Source: Aliikangiella coralliicola
GTDB lineage: Bacteria > Pseudomonadota > Gammaproteobacteria > Enterobacterales > Kangiellaceae
DNA: 64,000 nucleotides
Direction: 5' to 3'
NCBI RefSeq assembly: GCF_007004725.1
Contig: NZ_ML660166.1
Location: 62,001 to 126,000, forward strand
In this document: in pieces, positions 10,401-19,180 of the stretch
How positions within the stretch are numbered: the first letter of the stretch is position 1
How the letters are laid out: every line of letters begins with the position of its first letter
The notes under the pieces: generated by a model
What the model saw: only the letters and a program-made list of their open reading frames with translations
Database searches by the model: none
What the model was told of the DNA's origin: nothing
Made by a program: the position numbers and the translations under genes

Positions 10401-11919
10401 AATAATCAAATAAACTACGTGACTTTTGCGACAAAACGGCAATTGGCGTGTCATCGCCCATTGAGCCACTGGCTTCCTGGCTTTGATTGGCCATGACTTG
10501 AATAATTTGTTCTTTTTCTTCAACTGAAACATTAAAAAACTTTTCAAAACGCGGTAAGTTTTGCAAATTTTTATCGATATACTTTTGTGCTCCCTGCTTT
10601 TCTAACCAGGGATTGCTACGCAGTCTGATAGTGTTTTCACGCAACCACTCCAAATAAGGGTGGCGCGTTTTCAACATGTCATCAATTTTATTGGTTCGCC
10701 AAATCTGCCCGGTCGAAATATCTGCCGCAAGCATTTCACCTGGACCAACACGGTCTTTTTCGATCACATCTTCTTCATTGTAATCCCACACGCCAACTTC
10801 CGAAGCGACAGTTAAAACACGGTCTTTGGTAATCACATAACGCGCTGGGCGTAATCCATTTCTATCTAGTGTACAGGCGATTTGCACCCCGTTAGACATG
10901 ACGATTCCGGCAGGCCCATCCCATGGCTCGGTATGCATCGAGTTAAATTCATAAAAAGCTTTTAGATCGGGGTCCATATTGCTTCGATTAGCCCAGGCAG
11001 GCGGCACGAGCAATCTTAACGCGCGAAAAATATCCATGCCGCCGGCGAGCAATATTTCCAGCATATTATCTAAAGACGAGGAATCAGATCCGGTTTGATT
11101 AACCAGCTGTTTTAAGTTCCCCAAATCTGGAAGTAAAGGCGTATAAAGTTTTTTCTGTCTGGCGACCGCCCAACGTCTATTGGCGGAAATCGTATTAATT
11201 TCACCATTATGCGCAAGATAGCGGAAAGGTTGAGCGTACTTCCACAGTGGCGCAGTGTTGGTTGAAAAGCGCTGGTGGAATAAACATATTGCACTTTTCA
11301 TATCTGGATCAGCTAAATCAGGGAAAAACTGACCAAGATATTTTGGAATAACCAGTCCTTTGTAGACAATCATCAAGTTAGATAACGACACCACATAGTA
11401 TTCTTCGTCATCGATTCGGTCTGCCGCTCTGCGACGAGCCATAAACAGCCGCCGCTCAAGATCGTATGCGCCCCAGCCAGGTGGTGCCGAAATAAAGACT
11501 TGCTCAATTTCAGGCAATGTATTCAAGGCATTTTCGCCACACACCGAAGTATCGATCGGCACTTTACGCCAACCACAAACAGTCAATGTTTCTTTCGCCA
11601 GCTCTTCCTCAAGAATTCGCCGGCTAATTTTCGCTTTATTTTGATCTTTATTCAGGAATACCTGGCCAACGGCAAATCTTTCACCCAATGTAAAACCGAG
11701 AGATTCTCCGACTTTTCGAAAAAACTTCTCTCCTAACTGAATTGATAAACCACATCCATCACCGGTTTTTCCGTCGGCATGTACCGCTCCGCGATGGGTC
11801 ATTCTTGTTAATGCTGTTATTGCCGTATCAATTAATTGGTGACTTTGGAGACCATCAAGTTGGGCAATAAGCCCAAACCCGCAGTTGTCTTTGGCTTGGG
11901 ACGCCTTGTATAAAGTCAT
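7471..11919 (-). CDS. gltB: Glutamate synthase large subunit
   Basis: A 1482-residue protein, the usual GltB length. The N-terminal glutamine amidotransferase domain has its nucleophile at C13 in NCGFGLIAQ, after a 12-residue propeptide normally removed to free the Cys. The central domain, the FMN-binding synthase barrel (with GGTGASPL) and the 3Fe-4S site (CKFLRICHLNNCATG) follow, then the C-terminal beta-helix with many GG repeats. It produces glutamate with GltD during nitrogen assimilation. The start ATG has GGGGAG five bases upstream. A tandem 13-bp repeat lies 42-67 bases upstream of the start and may be regulatory. Confidence 0.98.
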   Translation of the reverse strand: MTLYKASQAKDNCGFGLIAQLDGLQSHQLIDTAITALTRMTHRGAVHADGKTGDGCGLSIQLGEKFFRKVGESLGFTLGERFAVGQVFLNKDQNKAKISRRILEEELAKETLTVCGWRKVPIDTSVCGENALNTLPEIEQVFISAPPGWGAYDLERRLFMARRRAADRIDDEEYYVVSLSNLMIVYKGLVIPKYLGQFFPDLADPDMKSAICLFHQRFSTNTAPLWKYAQPFRYLAHNGEINTISANRRWAVARQKKLYTPLLPDLGNLKQLVNQTGSDSSSLDNMLEILLAGGMDIFRALRLLVPPAWANRSNMDPDLKAFYEFNSMHTEPWDGPAGIVMSNGVQIACTLDRNGLRPARYVITKDRVLTVASEVGVWDYNEEDVIEKDRVGPGEMLAADISTGQIWRTNKIDDMLKTRHPYLEWLRENTIRLRSNPWLEKQGAQKYIDKNLQNLPRFEKFFNVSVEEKEQIIQVMANQSQEASGSMGDDTPIAVLSQKSRSLFDYFRQQFAQVTNPPIDPLREKSVMSLETCFGREHNVFQETNGLASRAIISKPILNYAKLEQLKDLDQNYYQHQLLSLNYDETESLENAIQSLCDKAVELVKQGCVILRLSDRDIAPGKLVIHAALATGAVHSRLIVEGLRCDTNIIVETATTRDPHHFAVLLGVGATAIYPYLALQIINNLHTESRLDFDLISARRNYFKGINKGLLKIMSKMGISTIASYRGAQLFEAVGLDQKVIDLCFPSMYSRIDGATFEDIQRDSLLTARRAWQNSKKTKLSGQLKYVHGGEYHCYNPDVVQKLQQAVNSGKYSEYQEYANQVNNRPVAALRDLMKLKVSQNPLAEQKVESKQNIMRRFDSAGMSVGALSPEAHEALAMAMNRIGGRSNSGEGGEDPVRYQSDKNSKIKQIASGRFGVTARYLANAEVLQIKIAQGAKPGEGGQLPGSKVTMEIARLRNSTPGVTLISPPPHHDIYSIEDIAQLIFDLKQVNPKALISVKLVSGPGVGTIAAGVAKAYADMITIAGHDGGTGASPLTSVKYAGTPWELGLSEAHQALVENGLRDRICLQVDGGLKTGLDVIKGAILGADSFGFGTGPMVALGCKFLRICHLNNCATGVATQNKTLRSEHFTGLPERVINYFEFIAQETREWLAKLGVSSLDELIGRTDLLEIAEGRTTKQNHLNLQVILDSAKRPENGAAHYQRIRNVPFDKGELNQKIINDFNEQINLPFDQLQDVNLTYPIKNYDRSVGAALAGQLALEQNRYKRINLNFKGIAGQSFGVWNSTGMHLRLTGDANDYVGKGMSGGSISIFPQENIQYVASRGAIIGNTCLYGASGGSLFAAGQAGERFAVRNSGADAVVEGLGDHGCEYMTGGTVVVLGPVGENFAAGMTGGLALVLDLRETLSKRTNFEHVELMPLVEPECESYQTQLIELIDNHIENTGSPWAKKIRQNLPHYLHYFMVVVPKTTGHIAVEVAPLRIVQ

Positions 11920-11960
11920 ATACTCCCCTTTCTGCTGTTGTTTTAACCGTGTGTGACAAT

Positions 11961-11986
11961 CTAAATAAGTGTGCTAGATAAGTGTG
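11961..11986. repeat. Tandem 13-bp repeat upstream of gltB
   Basis: CTAAATAAGTGTG is followed immediately by CTAGATAAGTGTG, one mismatch apart. The position 42-67 bases upstream of the gltB start is consistent with tandem binding sites for a regulator, but I cannot name it. Confidence 0.5.
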
Positions 11987-12052
11987 TCGTTAAGATTTGG
12001 TGCTTTTGTTATTGTTTTTGTTGTGATTATTGTTGTTTTTACAGGCAAATAC

Positions 12053-12066
12053 TGACACCGGTGTCA
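12053..12066. promoter_or_regulatory. Perfect 14-bp palindrome, LacI-type operator candidate
   Basis: TGACACCGGTGTCA is fully self-complementary. The shape TGACAnCGnTGTCA, with a central CG, is typical of LacI-family operators. It lies between gltB and the gene at 12255, so either could be the target. No LacI-family gene is in the window. Confidence 0.5.
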
Positions 12067-12254
12067 CGTATTCTATTCTTCTAATATTACTAAGACCATA
12101 TTTTTTTTCAAACGCCCGTTTATATTTTGTCGTTATAAGTATCTCAATTGACCTGGTTAGCAACTTAAATAGATTAAGTTGCGCTTATATATCAGGCTGT
12201 TACACTGATCCTCCAAATCCACTTAAATAACTTTTAATTCATAAGGCCAAAGCG

Positions 12255-12725
12255 ATGATTAAGGAGATTTTCGAGCATATTAAGCGAAGATTTGAGCATG
12301 ACTCCGACCAACCTGAATCGCCAGCATCAGATACTTCCTCACTTACTCAACTCACCACAGAGAAAATAAAAGCGCTTATTGCAGATTTGAACAATGCCCA
12401 ACCGATATTTACGGAAGCCGGGTTTATCATGGAACAACTCGATATAGAAATCGGTCTAATTCCAAAATTGACCCCCCACTTTCGTCAGCTTAAAGAAATT
12501 TCCAAACAAGAAGAAGACCAACTACTCAACCAGTTAAATGATCGCAGGTTAATTAAATTTATTCTGATTTCTTTGTTTAAATCGAGTCGTATGAAAAGTC
12601 TGTTGGAAAACGCAGATATGTACTTTCATGGTATTGAAATTGATATTACCGCAACACCATCGGTTCGAACCGTATTTAAACGCGAACACTCAGTAGCTGA
12701 AACTTACGATATCACTAAACATTGA
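12255..12725 (+). CDS. Conserved-looking protein of unknown function
   Basis: A 156-residue soluble protein with no signal peptide or membrane segment. After a charged N-terminus (IKEIFEHIKRRFEHD) comes a Ser/Thr/Pro-rich linker around residues 20-35, then a mostly helical domain ending with LIKFILISLFKSSRMKSLLENADMYFHGIEIDIT. I do not recognise the family. Its architecture, an amphipathic helix plus linker plus small alpha/beta domain, could suit a membrane-associated or binding role, but that is speculation. The ATG at 12255 has AAGG about eight bases upstream. It stands alone, divergent from gltB and 244 bases before the DUF885 lipoprotein gene. Confidence 0.75.
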   Translation: MIKEIFEHIKRRFEHDSDQPESPASDTSSLTQLTTEKIKALIADLNNAQPIFTEAGFIMEQLDIEIGLIPKLTPHFRQLKEISKQEEDQLLNQLNDRRLIKFILISLFKSSRMKSLLENADMYFHGIEIDITATPSVRTVFKREHSVAETYDITKH

Positions 12726-12969
12726 AAACGCTCAAACAGAGAATAAACTTTGGTAACAACTTATCGTTACTAATATCAGTATGCTTTTGTAATAATGCTC
12801 AGGAATATTCCTTTGGATGCAGTTTAAAACAGAGTGGCTAGAAGGATAAGAAAGAGTTCAAATAAACGAATTTGAAAATATAATCACGTTTGAATAAATA
12901 ACTATAAGACAATCACTTTTAAGATTGTTACTCATAAAGACAATTACCTAATAAGACAACGAGACGACT

Positions 12970-14757
12970 ATGAATTTAAAATCTTTGGGCATCGCGCTGA
13001 CCGCAAGCGTTTTGTTGGTCGCATGCCAATCAAAAAAGACCACAGAACCTTCTCTGGCGAAGCAAACCAGCCCGGTAATGAAGCTGGTCAATGAGTATAC
13101 CAAGGATAATTTACAATTTAATCCGATCAGAGCGACTTTCATTGGTATTCCCGGTTACAACGATAAATTTTCTCCGATAATAAGTGATGAAAATCGCGCG
13201 AAATATTTAGCGTTTGAAAAAAAATATCTGCAAAAAGCACTCACCGTAAACGCTGATAATCTCCAGGGTCAAGACCTGTTAACTTACAAAGTTTTTCTCA
13301 GGGATCGTCAAATGGCCATTGAGGGTAATTCTATCCCCAGCCATTTGGTTCCCATCAATCAAATGTATGGTTTTCATAACTTCTTTGCTCAACTCGGCTC
13401 AGGGCAAAGTGCGCAACCGTTTAAAAATGAACAAGATTATCGCGACTTTATTAAGCGTTCTGTAGGGTTTGCCAAATGGATGGATAGCGCGATTGAAGCC
13501 ATGCGAAGAGGGATTCAGCAAAACATAGTTCAACCACGACCTATTGTAGCGAAAGTTATTCCACAGCTAAAAACACATCTGATCAGTGACGTGAGTGAAA
13601 GTTTGTTTTATGGACCGTTAAAAAAGTTACCTGACACAATCGATGAAAGTAGTCGTTCACAATTGATAAAAGACTATGAAGATAATATTCGTCAAGTCAT
13701 CATCCCCGCTTATCAGCGCATGTATGATTTTATGCAAAGCGAATATTTACCAGCCGCACGTGAAACAGTCGGCTTATCAGAATTACCCGGCGGCGAAAGT
13801 TGGTATCAATTCATGATAAAAACTCATACAACCTTACCGCTGACTTCAGATGAAATTCACGACTATGGTAAACAGGAAGTGGCGAGAATTCTGGCCGAAA
13901 TGAAAAAGGTAAAACAAACGGTAAAGTTTGATGGTTCACTCAGCGAGTTTTTCGAATTCTTACGAACTGACGATCAATTTTACTACGACAATGAACAGGA
14001 TTTGGTTGATGCCTACACCAATGTAAAACATAAAATTGATGCAAAACTTCCAATGCTATTTGAAGTATTTCCAAAAGCAGATTATGAAGTTCGGCCAGTT
14101 CCGAAATACCGCGCTGCATCCGCGGCAGGCGCTTCCTATGAAGGGCCGGCCCCTGACGGTTCTCGCCCCGGAATTTTCTTTATCAATACTCACAATTTGA
14201 AATCACAACCTAAATTTTTAATGGAAACCCTTTCCATCCACGAAGCAGCTCCTGGCCATCACTTTCAAATAGCCATTCAACAAGAAGTCAAAGATTTGCC
14301 AAACTACAGAAAGTTTGGTGGTTACACCGTTTTCGCCGAAGGCTGGGCGCTTTATGCGGAAAGCCTGGGTAAGGAGTTGGGGCTGTTCACTGATCCCTAC
14401 ATGTGGTACGGACGATTAGTAGATGAACAACTAAGAGCAATGCGATTAGTGGTTGATACGGGACTTCATTCGAAAGGTTGGACTCGAGAACAAGCGATTG
14501 AATACATGCTGGCCAATTCTTCAATGGCTCGCTCTGATGTTGAAGCTGAAGTAGAACGCTATATCGTTATCCCCGGACAAGCGCTAGCCTATAAGATAGG
14601 TCAGCGAAAAATCAGAGAATTGCGAGAGTACGGAGAGAAAACGCTAGGAGATAAATTTGACGTTAAGAAATTTCATACTCAAGTATTAATTGACGGTAGT
14701 TTGCCAATGCCAATCCTGGAAGAAAAGATTAAGTTGTGGCTGGCAACACAGGGTTGA
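12970..14757 (+). CDS. DUF885 family lipoprotein, putative metallo-carboxypeptidase
   Basis: A 595-residue predicted lipoprotein: the signal MNLKSLGIALTASVLLVACQ has a lipobox LVAC with Cys at about residue 18. The rest matches the DUF885 family. The diagnostic stretch is LSIHEAAPGHHFQIAIQQE, a variant zinc site with HE and a nearby HH, followed by FAEGWALYAESLGKELG and DTGLHSKGWTREQAIEYM. Family members are considered metallopeptidases related to M32-like carboxypeptidases; the substrate is unknown. Lipidation suggests attachment facing the periplasm. A hairpin at 14841-14871 follows the stop. A second large peptidase lipoprotein (19698-21785) lies nearby, but is not in the same operon. Confidence 0.92.
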   Translation: MNLKSLGIALTASVLLVACQSKKTTEPSLAKQTSPVMKLVNEYTKDNLQFNPIRATFIGIPGYNDKFSPIISDENRAKYLAFEKKYLQKALTVNADNLQGQDLLTYKVFLRDRQMAIEGNSIPSHLVPINQMYGFHNFFAQLGSGQSAQPFKNEQDYRDFIKRSVGFAKWMDSAIEAMRRGIQQNIVQPRPIVAKVIPQLKTHLISDVSESLFYGPLKKLPDTIDESSRSQLIKDYEDNIRQVIIPAYQRMYDFMQSEYLPAARETVGLSELPGGESWYQFMIKTHTTLPLTSDEIHDYGKQEVARILAEMKKVKQTVKFDGSLSEFFEFLRTDDQFYYDNEQDLVDAYTNVKHKIDAKLPMLFEVFPKADYEVRPVPKYRAASAAGASYEGPAPDGSRPGIFFINTHNLKSQPKFLMETLSIHEAAPGHHFQIAIQQEVKDLPNYRKFGGYTVFAEGWALYAESLGKELGLFTDPYMWYGRLVDEQLRAMRLVVDTGLHSKGWTREQAIEYMLANSSMARSDVEAEVERYIVIPGQALAYKIGQRKIRELREYGEKTLGDKFDVKKFHTQVLIDGSLPMPILEEKIKLWLATQG

Positions 14758-15772
14758 GATAAATAAGCCCTGGCTAAGTAATTCCCGGCCACTCTGTTTA
14801 CTTAGCTGGTGGCATATACCAGCGCTATTTCAAACTCGCTATTCCCCACACTTTTACTTGTCGTGGGGAATCCAGATAAACCGCTTTTGATTTTTGCACA
14901 TTCGAATTCAGGTTATCTAAAGATTAAATGTCACTTAGCAGGCAGCTTTTAATAACAAATATCTAATAACAAATATCGATTATCCCTCTCCGTATTTCAT
15001 TTCAAATTCCAGCTCGAATTCGACTAATTACAACCAATAGTCTCTAAAAGAAACAGGTTTCATGAGCGAACAGCAAAGACATCAAAAATCACAAATTTCC
15101 GAAAGTTGCGGGTCTCTAGATTAGACGAACCAGTAAATAAACTTTATTTCTTCAATGCATTCTTTGCATAAATTTAGCATTAAAATCAAAGAGTTAAATA
15201 TTTCGTTCAATACCCTACTAAGTGATATTGAACTCGTAAGAAGACAATATCAGCAACTTCTGAAATATGGTAGCGATAGCCCTTCCCTTTTCTCCTTCGC
15301 CAAAAACAACCGCTAAAAACGCCAAACCAAATTAAAGTTCAATGGCATGATTTCTTCTAATCATCCCCTGCTAACCCAATCGCTTATTGGCAAAAATCAG
15401 CGCCGAAAAAATACCTCCACCATACATTTTATTGGATTCAATATATTTTATATTGCACACAATATTTTTTTAAGGTAAGGTTCTCTTATCGCGATAGTTT
15501 GCTTTAACAAGTGGTTCGGCAGGTTAAATCGGAATTCCCCGTTTCGGTTTTAGTTTTTACCTGACGCGCCGTGAAAACCCAATTTGACGTTATTTATCAG
15601 CGACGAAGCCAGGTTTAATTCAAGCAAACATCGCGATTATTGATAACAAAAAACACGAACAAATCTGGACCATAAAAATTAACTTATAAAAGTTAACTGA
15701 CAAAAAAATAACGCGATCGTGGTGAATTTTTTCGATTTGCGATCCGCAGCTTTATCAAAAAGAGGTACTTTT
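14758..15772. other. 1-kb gene-poor gap before the TonB-dependent receptor
   Basis: This stretch contains no frame above 60 codons and no recognisable RNA gene. I see a 9-bp hairpin (14841-14871), a tandem 14-bp repeat TAATAACAAATATC (14950-14977) and a 7-bp inverted repeat GATATTG/CAATATC (15224-15251). There is also a 53-codon frame from the ATG at 15155 to 15316 without a ribosome-binding site, which may be chance. The final 300 bases are AT-rich (for example around 15436-15474) and probably carry the promoter and leader of the receptor gene, but I see no confident -35/-10 pair or Fur box. Confidence 0.5.
14841..14871. other. Strong stem-loop after the DUF885 gene
   Basis: ATTCCCCAC and GTGGGGAAT form a perfect 9-bp stem with a 13-base loop, 84 bases after the stop. 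There is no following T-run, so it is not a standard intrinsic terminator. It could protect the 3' end of the transcript. Confidence 0.5.
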
Positions 15773-18601
15773 ATGGAGCTTAAATCACTAGTAAAACTCA
15801 TGGGAATTGCTTTAACCGGCTCAGCATTGCTTAACTCAACCCCCTTGATTGCCGCAGAAGAAATTGAAGACTCTGCTCAGGAAGAAGACGAAAATAAAGT
15901 CGTTATTACTGGTTCTAGGATCAAAAGAACCGATGTTGAAGGTGTTACACCTGTCACCATTATTACCGCAGAAGAAATCGAACGTCAGGGACACGCGAAT
16001 GTCTATGAGGCTATTCGTAACCTGACTGCGAACACAGGCGGTGTACTCGACGAACAACAAACTAATAGTTTCACTGCCGCTGCACAAGCAGTTAACCTCC
16101 GAGGATTTGGTCCCGGACGCACGCTGGTACTCCTGAACGGCAATCGTTTACCAACCAATCCAAAACCATATGGTGGTGAAGACAATTTCGTTAATCTCGC
16201 ACTTATACCGACGACAGCGGTCGACCGTGTCGAATACTTATCAAGTGGTGGTGCGGCAATTTATGGCTCCGATGCAATCGCCGGTGTAATCAACGTGGTA
16301 CTGAGAGATGACTACGAAGGCACTCAAATTTCTGCTCGATACACAGATACCAAAGACGGCGGCGGCGAAACTTATCGACTCAATCTGATGGGTGGATTTG
16401 CCGGCGACAAATATTCCTTTAACTACGGCTTTGAAGTCGATAAGCGTACCGGCCTGTTCGGTAGAGATCGCGACTGGCTGGATGAGGTGACCGATAGCCC
16501 GGCAGAAGATCCCTGGTTAGTTAATGACCGAGATATTCTAATTGCCTATCCATTTGGCAGAAATGGCTTACCTAACTGGAGTTATCAAGATCCGGGCGCG
16601 GCGGCTTGTGACACAAACCCTAATTTTGACTATTCAAATCGACCCGGTCGGGGTAATTTTTGTGGTCATGATAGCACTGGCGACAGAGCGCTAAGAGCGC
16701 CCAGAGACAGATTTAACGCTTTCGCCAACTATACCTATCAACTGAATACAGACCATGAATTTTTTGTAAACGCCCTGGCCTGGAAAAGCGATGCGGATGC
16801 TGAGCTTTACTATACCGGCTGGTGGCAGCAAGTTTCTGTGGTACAAGATATTACAGCGGCGAACCCAACCTGGCTTTATGATCTTTATTATCAACGTACA
16901 TTTGCGCCAGAAGAAGTCCCCAACGAGCAGTCTTTCGACGAATCAGCTTATGTCGTGAACTTCGGTTTCGAAGGCTCTCTAACTGACGAACTTGACTATA
17001 AACTCGCCCTGTCTCTGACTGATTATGACTACAAAGAGGCTATTGCTCGATTTAGCCAGAATGGCGGCCTGATGGCATTCTTTGGTGTAGACGGCAACGA
17101 TCCAAATCGCAACCGATTACTCGACTCTTGGGGTACCTACCTGCTCCAACCATCAGATCTCGCCGCTGACGGTTACACCTCTTTGAATGGCCTCAATATG
17201 TACAACTACTTCAACAACGGCGAACTTGATGGCATGTATGGCTTATCAACCGCTGATGGCGGAAGTTATGCCCGAAGTGTTTCTTTTGAGGTTTCTGGTG
17301 ATGTAACTGAACTTGATGCCGGCATGATATCTTTCGCGGCTGTCGTTGAGTGGAACGAACAAGGCTACAACCTTGATATCGACCCAACAACTGACAATGG
17401 CGAATACGTTGGCTGGTCGGGTGTTGGCGGCCGTGGTGATAGAGATCATTTCGCGGTTGGCGCAGAATTCCTGATCCCGTTGACAGACGAACTTGAGGCA
17501 ACAGTCGCGGCTCGCTACGATGATTACCAGGACGATTCTGAGGTTGGTGGCTCACCGACTTACCAGCTAGGCCTTTCCTGGAGACCAAGCGACGATTTCT
17601 TAGTCCGTGCAGCTTACGGGACAACCTTCCGTGCGCCTGATTTACACCGCTTATTTGCAGACAATAATCAGTTCTTTAATAACACGATTGACTATTATGC
17701 CTGTATGCTCGAGAACAATGCCACACCGGAAACTGCAAACGAGCTATTTAAAGAGTGTGCGCAAAACGGCGACTCGGTTAATACCCGTCAAAATACACAA
17801 GGTGATCTAAGCCTTGAGGAAGAGACCGGATTTTCAGCGAACTTCGGCGTAGTTTGGTCCCCCATTGAAGAGCTCGACCTGAGTTTGGACATTTATCGGA
17901 TCCGAATTGAAGATATGGTCACAACGCTGAGTGCTTCAACCTATTCTCAACTTGAAGCAGAGTGTCGACTAGGTTTCGATGCTAATGGCGATGCCGTTGA
18001 CGGAAACTCAGCTTACTGTCAGGAGCTCTATACCAGAATCCAGCGACAAGCTGGGCCCGTCGCTTCTGAGGTAGACCCGATTAATGAAGTGTTTTTAAGT
18101 TCAATTAATATGGGTTTACAAGAACAGACAGGTGCTGACGTTAACATCAACTACAAATTGGAAACTCAGGACATTGGTGAATTCAACTTTGGCGTGAAGT
18201 ATAGCTATGTTGATGAAATCAAAACCCAGGTGCTAAGAACCGATGAAGTCGATGAAGACGTTCGTGACACTAGTTATTACAACAATCCATATCGTCACAG
18301 AGCGACTATCTCAACGTCCTGGAGTTACAACGATTTAACTACAACGCTTTACTTCAACCGAGTTGGTAGTACGCGTAACTGGGCCGGAGACGACCGTACA
18401 CCAGCTTACACCACAGCTAATTTGCACGTGAATTACCGTTATGACAAACATCTCAGCGGCTCATTCACCATTGTGAATCTGACTGATAGCCGACCACCAG
18501 AAGAAGCGAAGTGGGAATCGTGGCCTTTCTATAACGATTACGCTTACACCAATGGTGGTATAGGTACAGAATACTTTATTTCCCTGAACTACGAGTTTTA
18601 G
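15773..18601 (+). CDS. TonB-dependent outer-membrane receptor
   Basis: A 942-residue receptor. The signal peptide runs through TPLIAA, followed by the plug domain (VVITGSRIKRTDVEG, GFGPGRTLVLLNGNRLP, GAAIYGSDAIAGVINVVLRDD) and a long barrel ending in the terminal aromatic FISLNYEF. It would import a scarce ligand using TonB energy; the sequence does not reveal the ligand. Several Cys pairs in the middle barrel (for example CMLENNATPETANELFKEC) suggest disulfide-bonded extracellular loops. I chose the ATG at 15773, preceded by AGAGG and giving a clean signal peptide, over a GTG 54 bases upstream. It is monocistronic, with a strong terminator at 18620-18645. Confidence 0.95.
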   Translation: MELKSLVKLMGIALTGSALLNSTPLIAAEEIEDSAQEEDENKVVITGSRIKRTDVEGVTPVTIITAEEIERQGHANVYEAIRNLTANTGGVLDEQQTNSFTAAAQAVNLRGFGPGRTLVLLNGNRLPTNPKPYGGEDNFVNLALIPTTAVDRVEYLSSGGAAIYGSDAIAGVINVVLRDDYEGTQISARYTDTKDGGGETYRLNLMGGFAGDKYSFNYGFEVDKRTGLFGRDRDWLDEVTDSPAEDPWLVNDRDILIAYPFGRNGLPNWSYQDPGAAACDTNPNFDYSNRPGRGNFCGHDSTGDRALRAPRDRFNAFANYTYQLNTDHEFFVNALAWKSDADAELYYTGWWQQVSVVQDITAANPTWLYDLYYQRTFAPEEVPNEQSFDESAYVVNFGFEGSLTDELDYKLALSLTDYDYKEAIARFSQNGGLMAFFGVDGNDPNRNRLLDSWGTYLLQPSDLAADGYTSLNGLNMYNYFNNGELDGMYGLSTADGGSYARSVSFEVSGDVTELDAGMISFAAVVEWNEQGYNLDIDPTTDNGEYVGWSGVGGRGDRDHFAVGAEFLIPLTDELEATVAARYDDYQDDSEVGGSPTYQLGLSWRPSDDFLVRAAYGTTFRAPDLHRLFADNNQFFNNTIDYYACMLENNATPETANELFKECAQNGDSVNTRQNTQGDLSLEEETGFSANFGVVWSPIEELDLSLDIYRIRIEDMVTTLSASTYSQLEAECRLGFDANGDAVDGNSAYCQELYTRIQRQAGPVASEVDPINEVFLSSINMGLQEQTGADVNINYKLETQDIGEFNFGVKYSYVDEIKTQVLRTDEVDEDVRDTSYYNNPYRHRATISTSWSYNDLTTTLYFNRVGSTRNWAGDDRTPAYTTANLHVNYRYDKHLSGSFTIVNLTDSRPPEEAKWESWPFYNDYAYTNGGIGTEYFISLNYEF

Positions 18602-18619
18602 CCTATTAATCCTCGTCTT

Positions 18620-18645
18620 GGCCTCTTTCATTAGAGGCCTTTTTT
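18620..18645 (+). terminator. Rho-independent terminator of the TonB receptor gene
   Basis: GGCCTCT and AGAGGCC form a 7-bp stem with a 6-base loop, followed by six T, 18 bases after the stop. Confidence 0.9.
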
Positions 18646-18742
18646 ATCCATACTTTTCCCGTTCCAGCTTTAACTAACCTAAGGTTAATTAAAGCCAATT
18701 TATAGGGAATGATCTTGCCAGAACACTCACCTTTTATCGAAC

Positions 18743-19180
18743 TCAGTCCAGTCTCTGCCATTCATCAACATCGGGCATCCAGTCTTTGTATTTTTCATTT
18801 CCGCCGCGACTCTTCCAGTCAGAATCAATCGTTAAACGAGAACTGATTCCGCCTCGCGGGTTACAGTTCATCACCATTCGCAACCTTTCAGGTTGATACA
18901 CTTCTATCAAATGGTCATAAAAAATATTAATCAGGCGCTCATAAGAAACCACAATATCTCTGAGCTGATACACATAGAGCTTGAGCGCTTTTAACTCGAT
19001 AATTTTAGGACCTGGGTACATGGTTAAGAAAATTGTCGCAAAATCGGGCTGCTCCTGAACACCTAAAAATGTAAACTCAGGAATTTTAATATTGATTTCA
19101 TAGGCCTGACTAGAAGGATTAGGCAGAGCGACCAGCATATCTTTATGAATTTCCTGGTAAGTCTTCAGTTTACTTGACAT
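18743..19180 (-). CDS. QueF-like T-fold protein lacking the catalytic Cys
   Basis: A 145-residue protein of the single-domain QueF (7-cyano-7-deazaguanine reductase) family. The hallmarks are QPDFATI, ELKALKLY and NPRGGI, with length close to short QueF. The catalytic positions are altered. QueF has a Cys in EFTxLC that forms the thioimide with the nitrile; here the segment reads EFTFLG, with Gly at residue 40 and one residue fewer before QPDF. The conserved His of the FHE triplet is Tyr (SYE, residues 79-81); the Asp (D46) and Glu (E81) remain. Canonical nitrile reduction is therefore unlikely. It may be a substrate-binding or differently acting T-fold protein. It diverges from the M13 peptidase gene; no preQ1 riboswitch is evident upstream. 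Confidence 0.85.
   Translation of the reverse strand: MSSKLKTYQEIHKDMLVALPNPSSQAYEINIKIPEFTFLGVQEQPDFATIFLTMYPGPKIIELKALKLYVYQLRDIVVSYERLINIFYDHLIEVYQPERLRMVMNCNPRGGISSRLTIDSDWKSRGGNEKYKDWMPDVDEWQRLD

Larger units (their letters stand above)
11920..12254. promoter_or_regulatory. Divergent intergenic region gltB / unknown gene
   Basis: 335 bases between divergent genes, AT-rich with a T/G-rich run around 12003-12040. It holds a tandem 13-bp repeat (11961-11986) and a perfect 14-bp palindrome (12053-12066). I see no convincing -35/-10 pair or RNA gene. A 66-codon frame at 12030-12230 crosses the palindrome and looks like chance. Confidence 0.5.

Noticed and set aside
12030-12230. 66-codon plus-strand frame between gltB and the unknown gene
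   Set aside because: Runs through the palindrome and the low-complexity T/G tract, with no ribosome-binding site and a composition unlike the neighbouring proteins.
14950-14977. Tandem TAATAACAAATATC repeat
   Set aside because: AT-rich, only two units, and likely to be slippage; noted but not proposed as functional.
17211-17624. Long minus-strand frame inside the TonB receptor
   Set aside because: Shadow frame; the receptor on the plus strand has full domain support.
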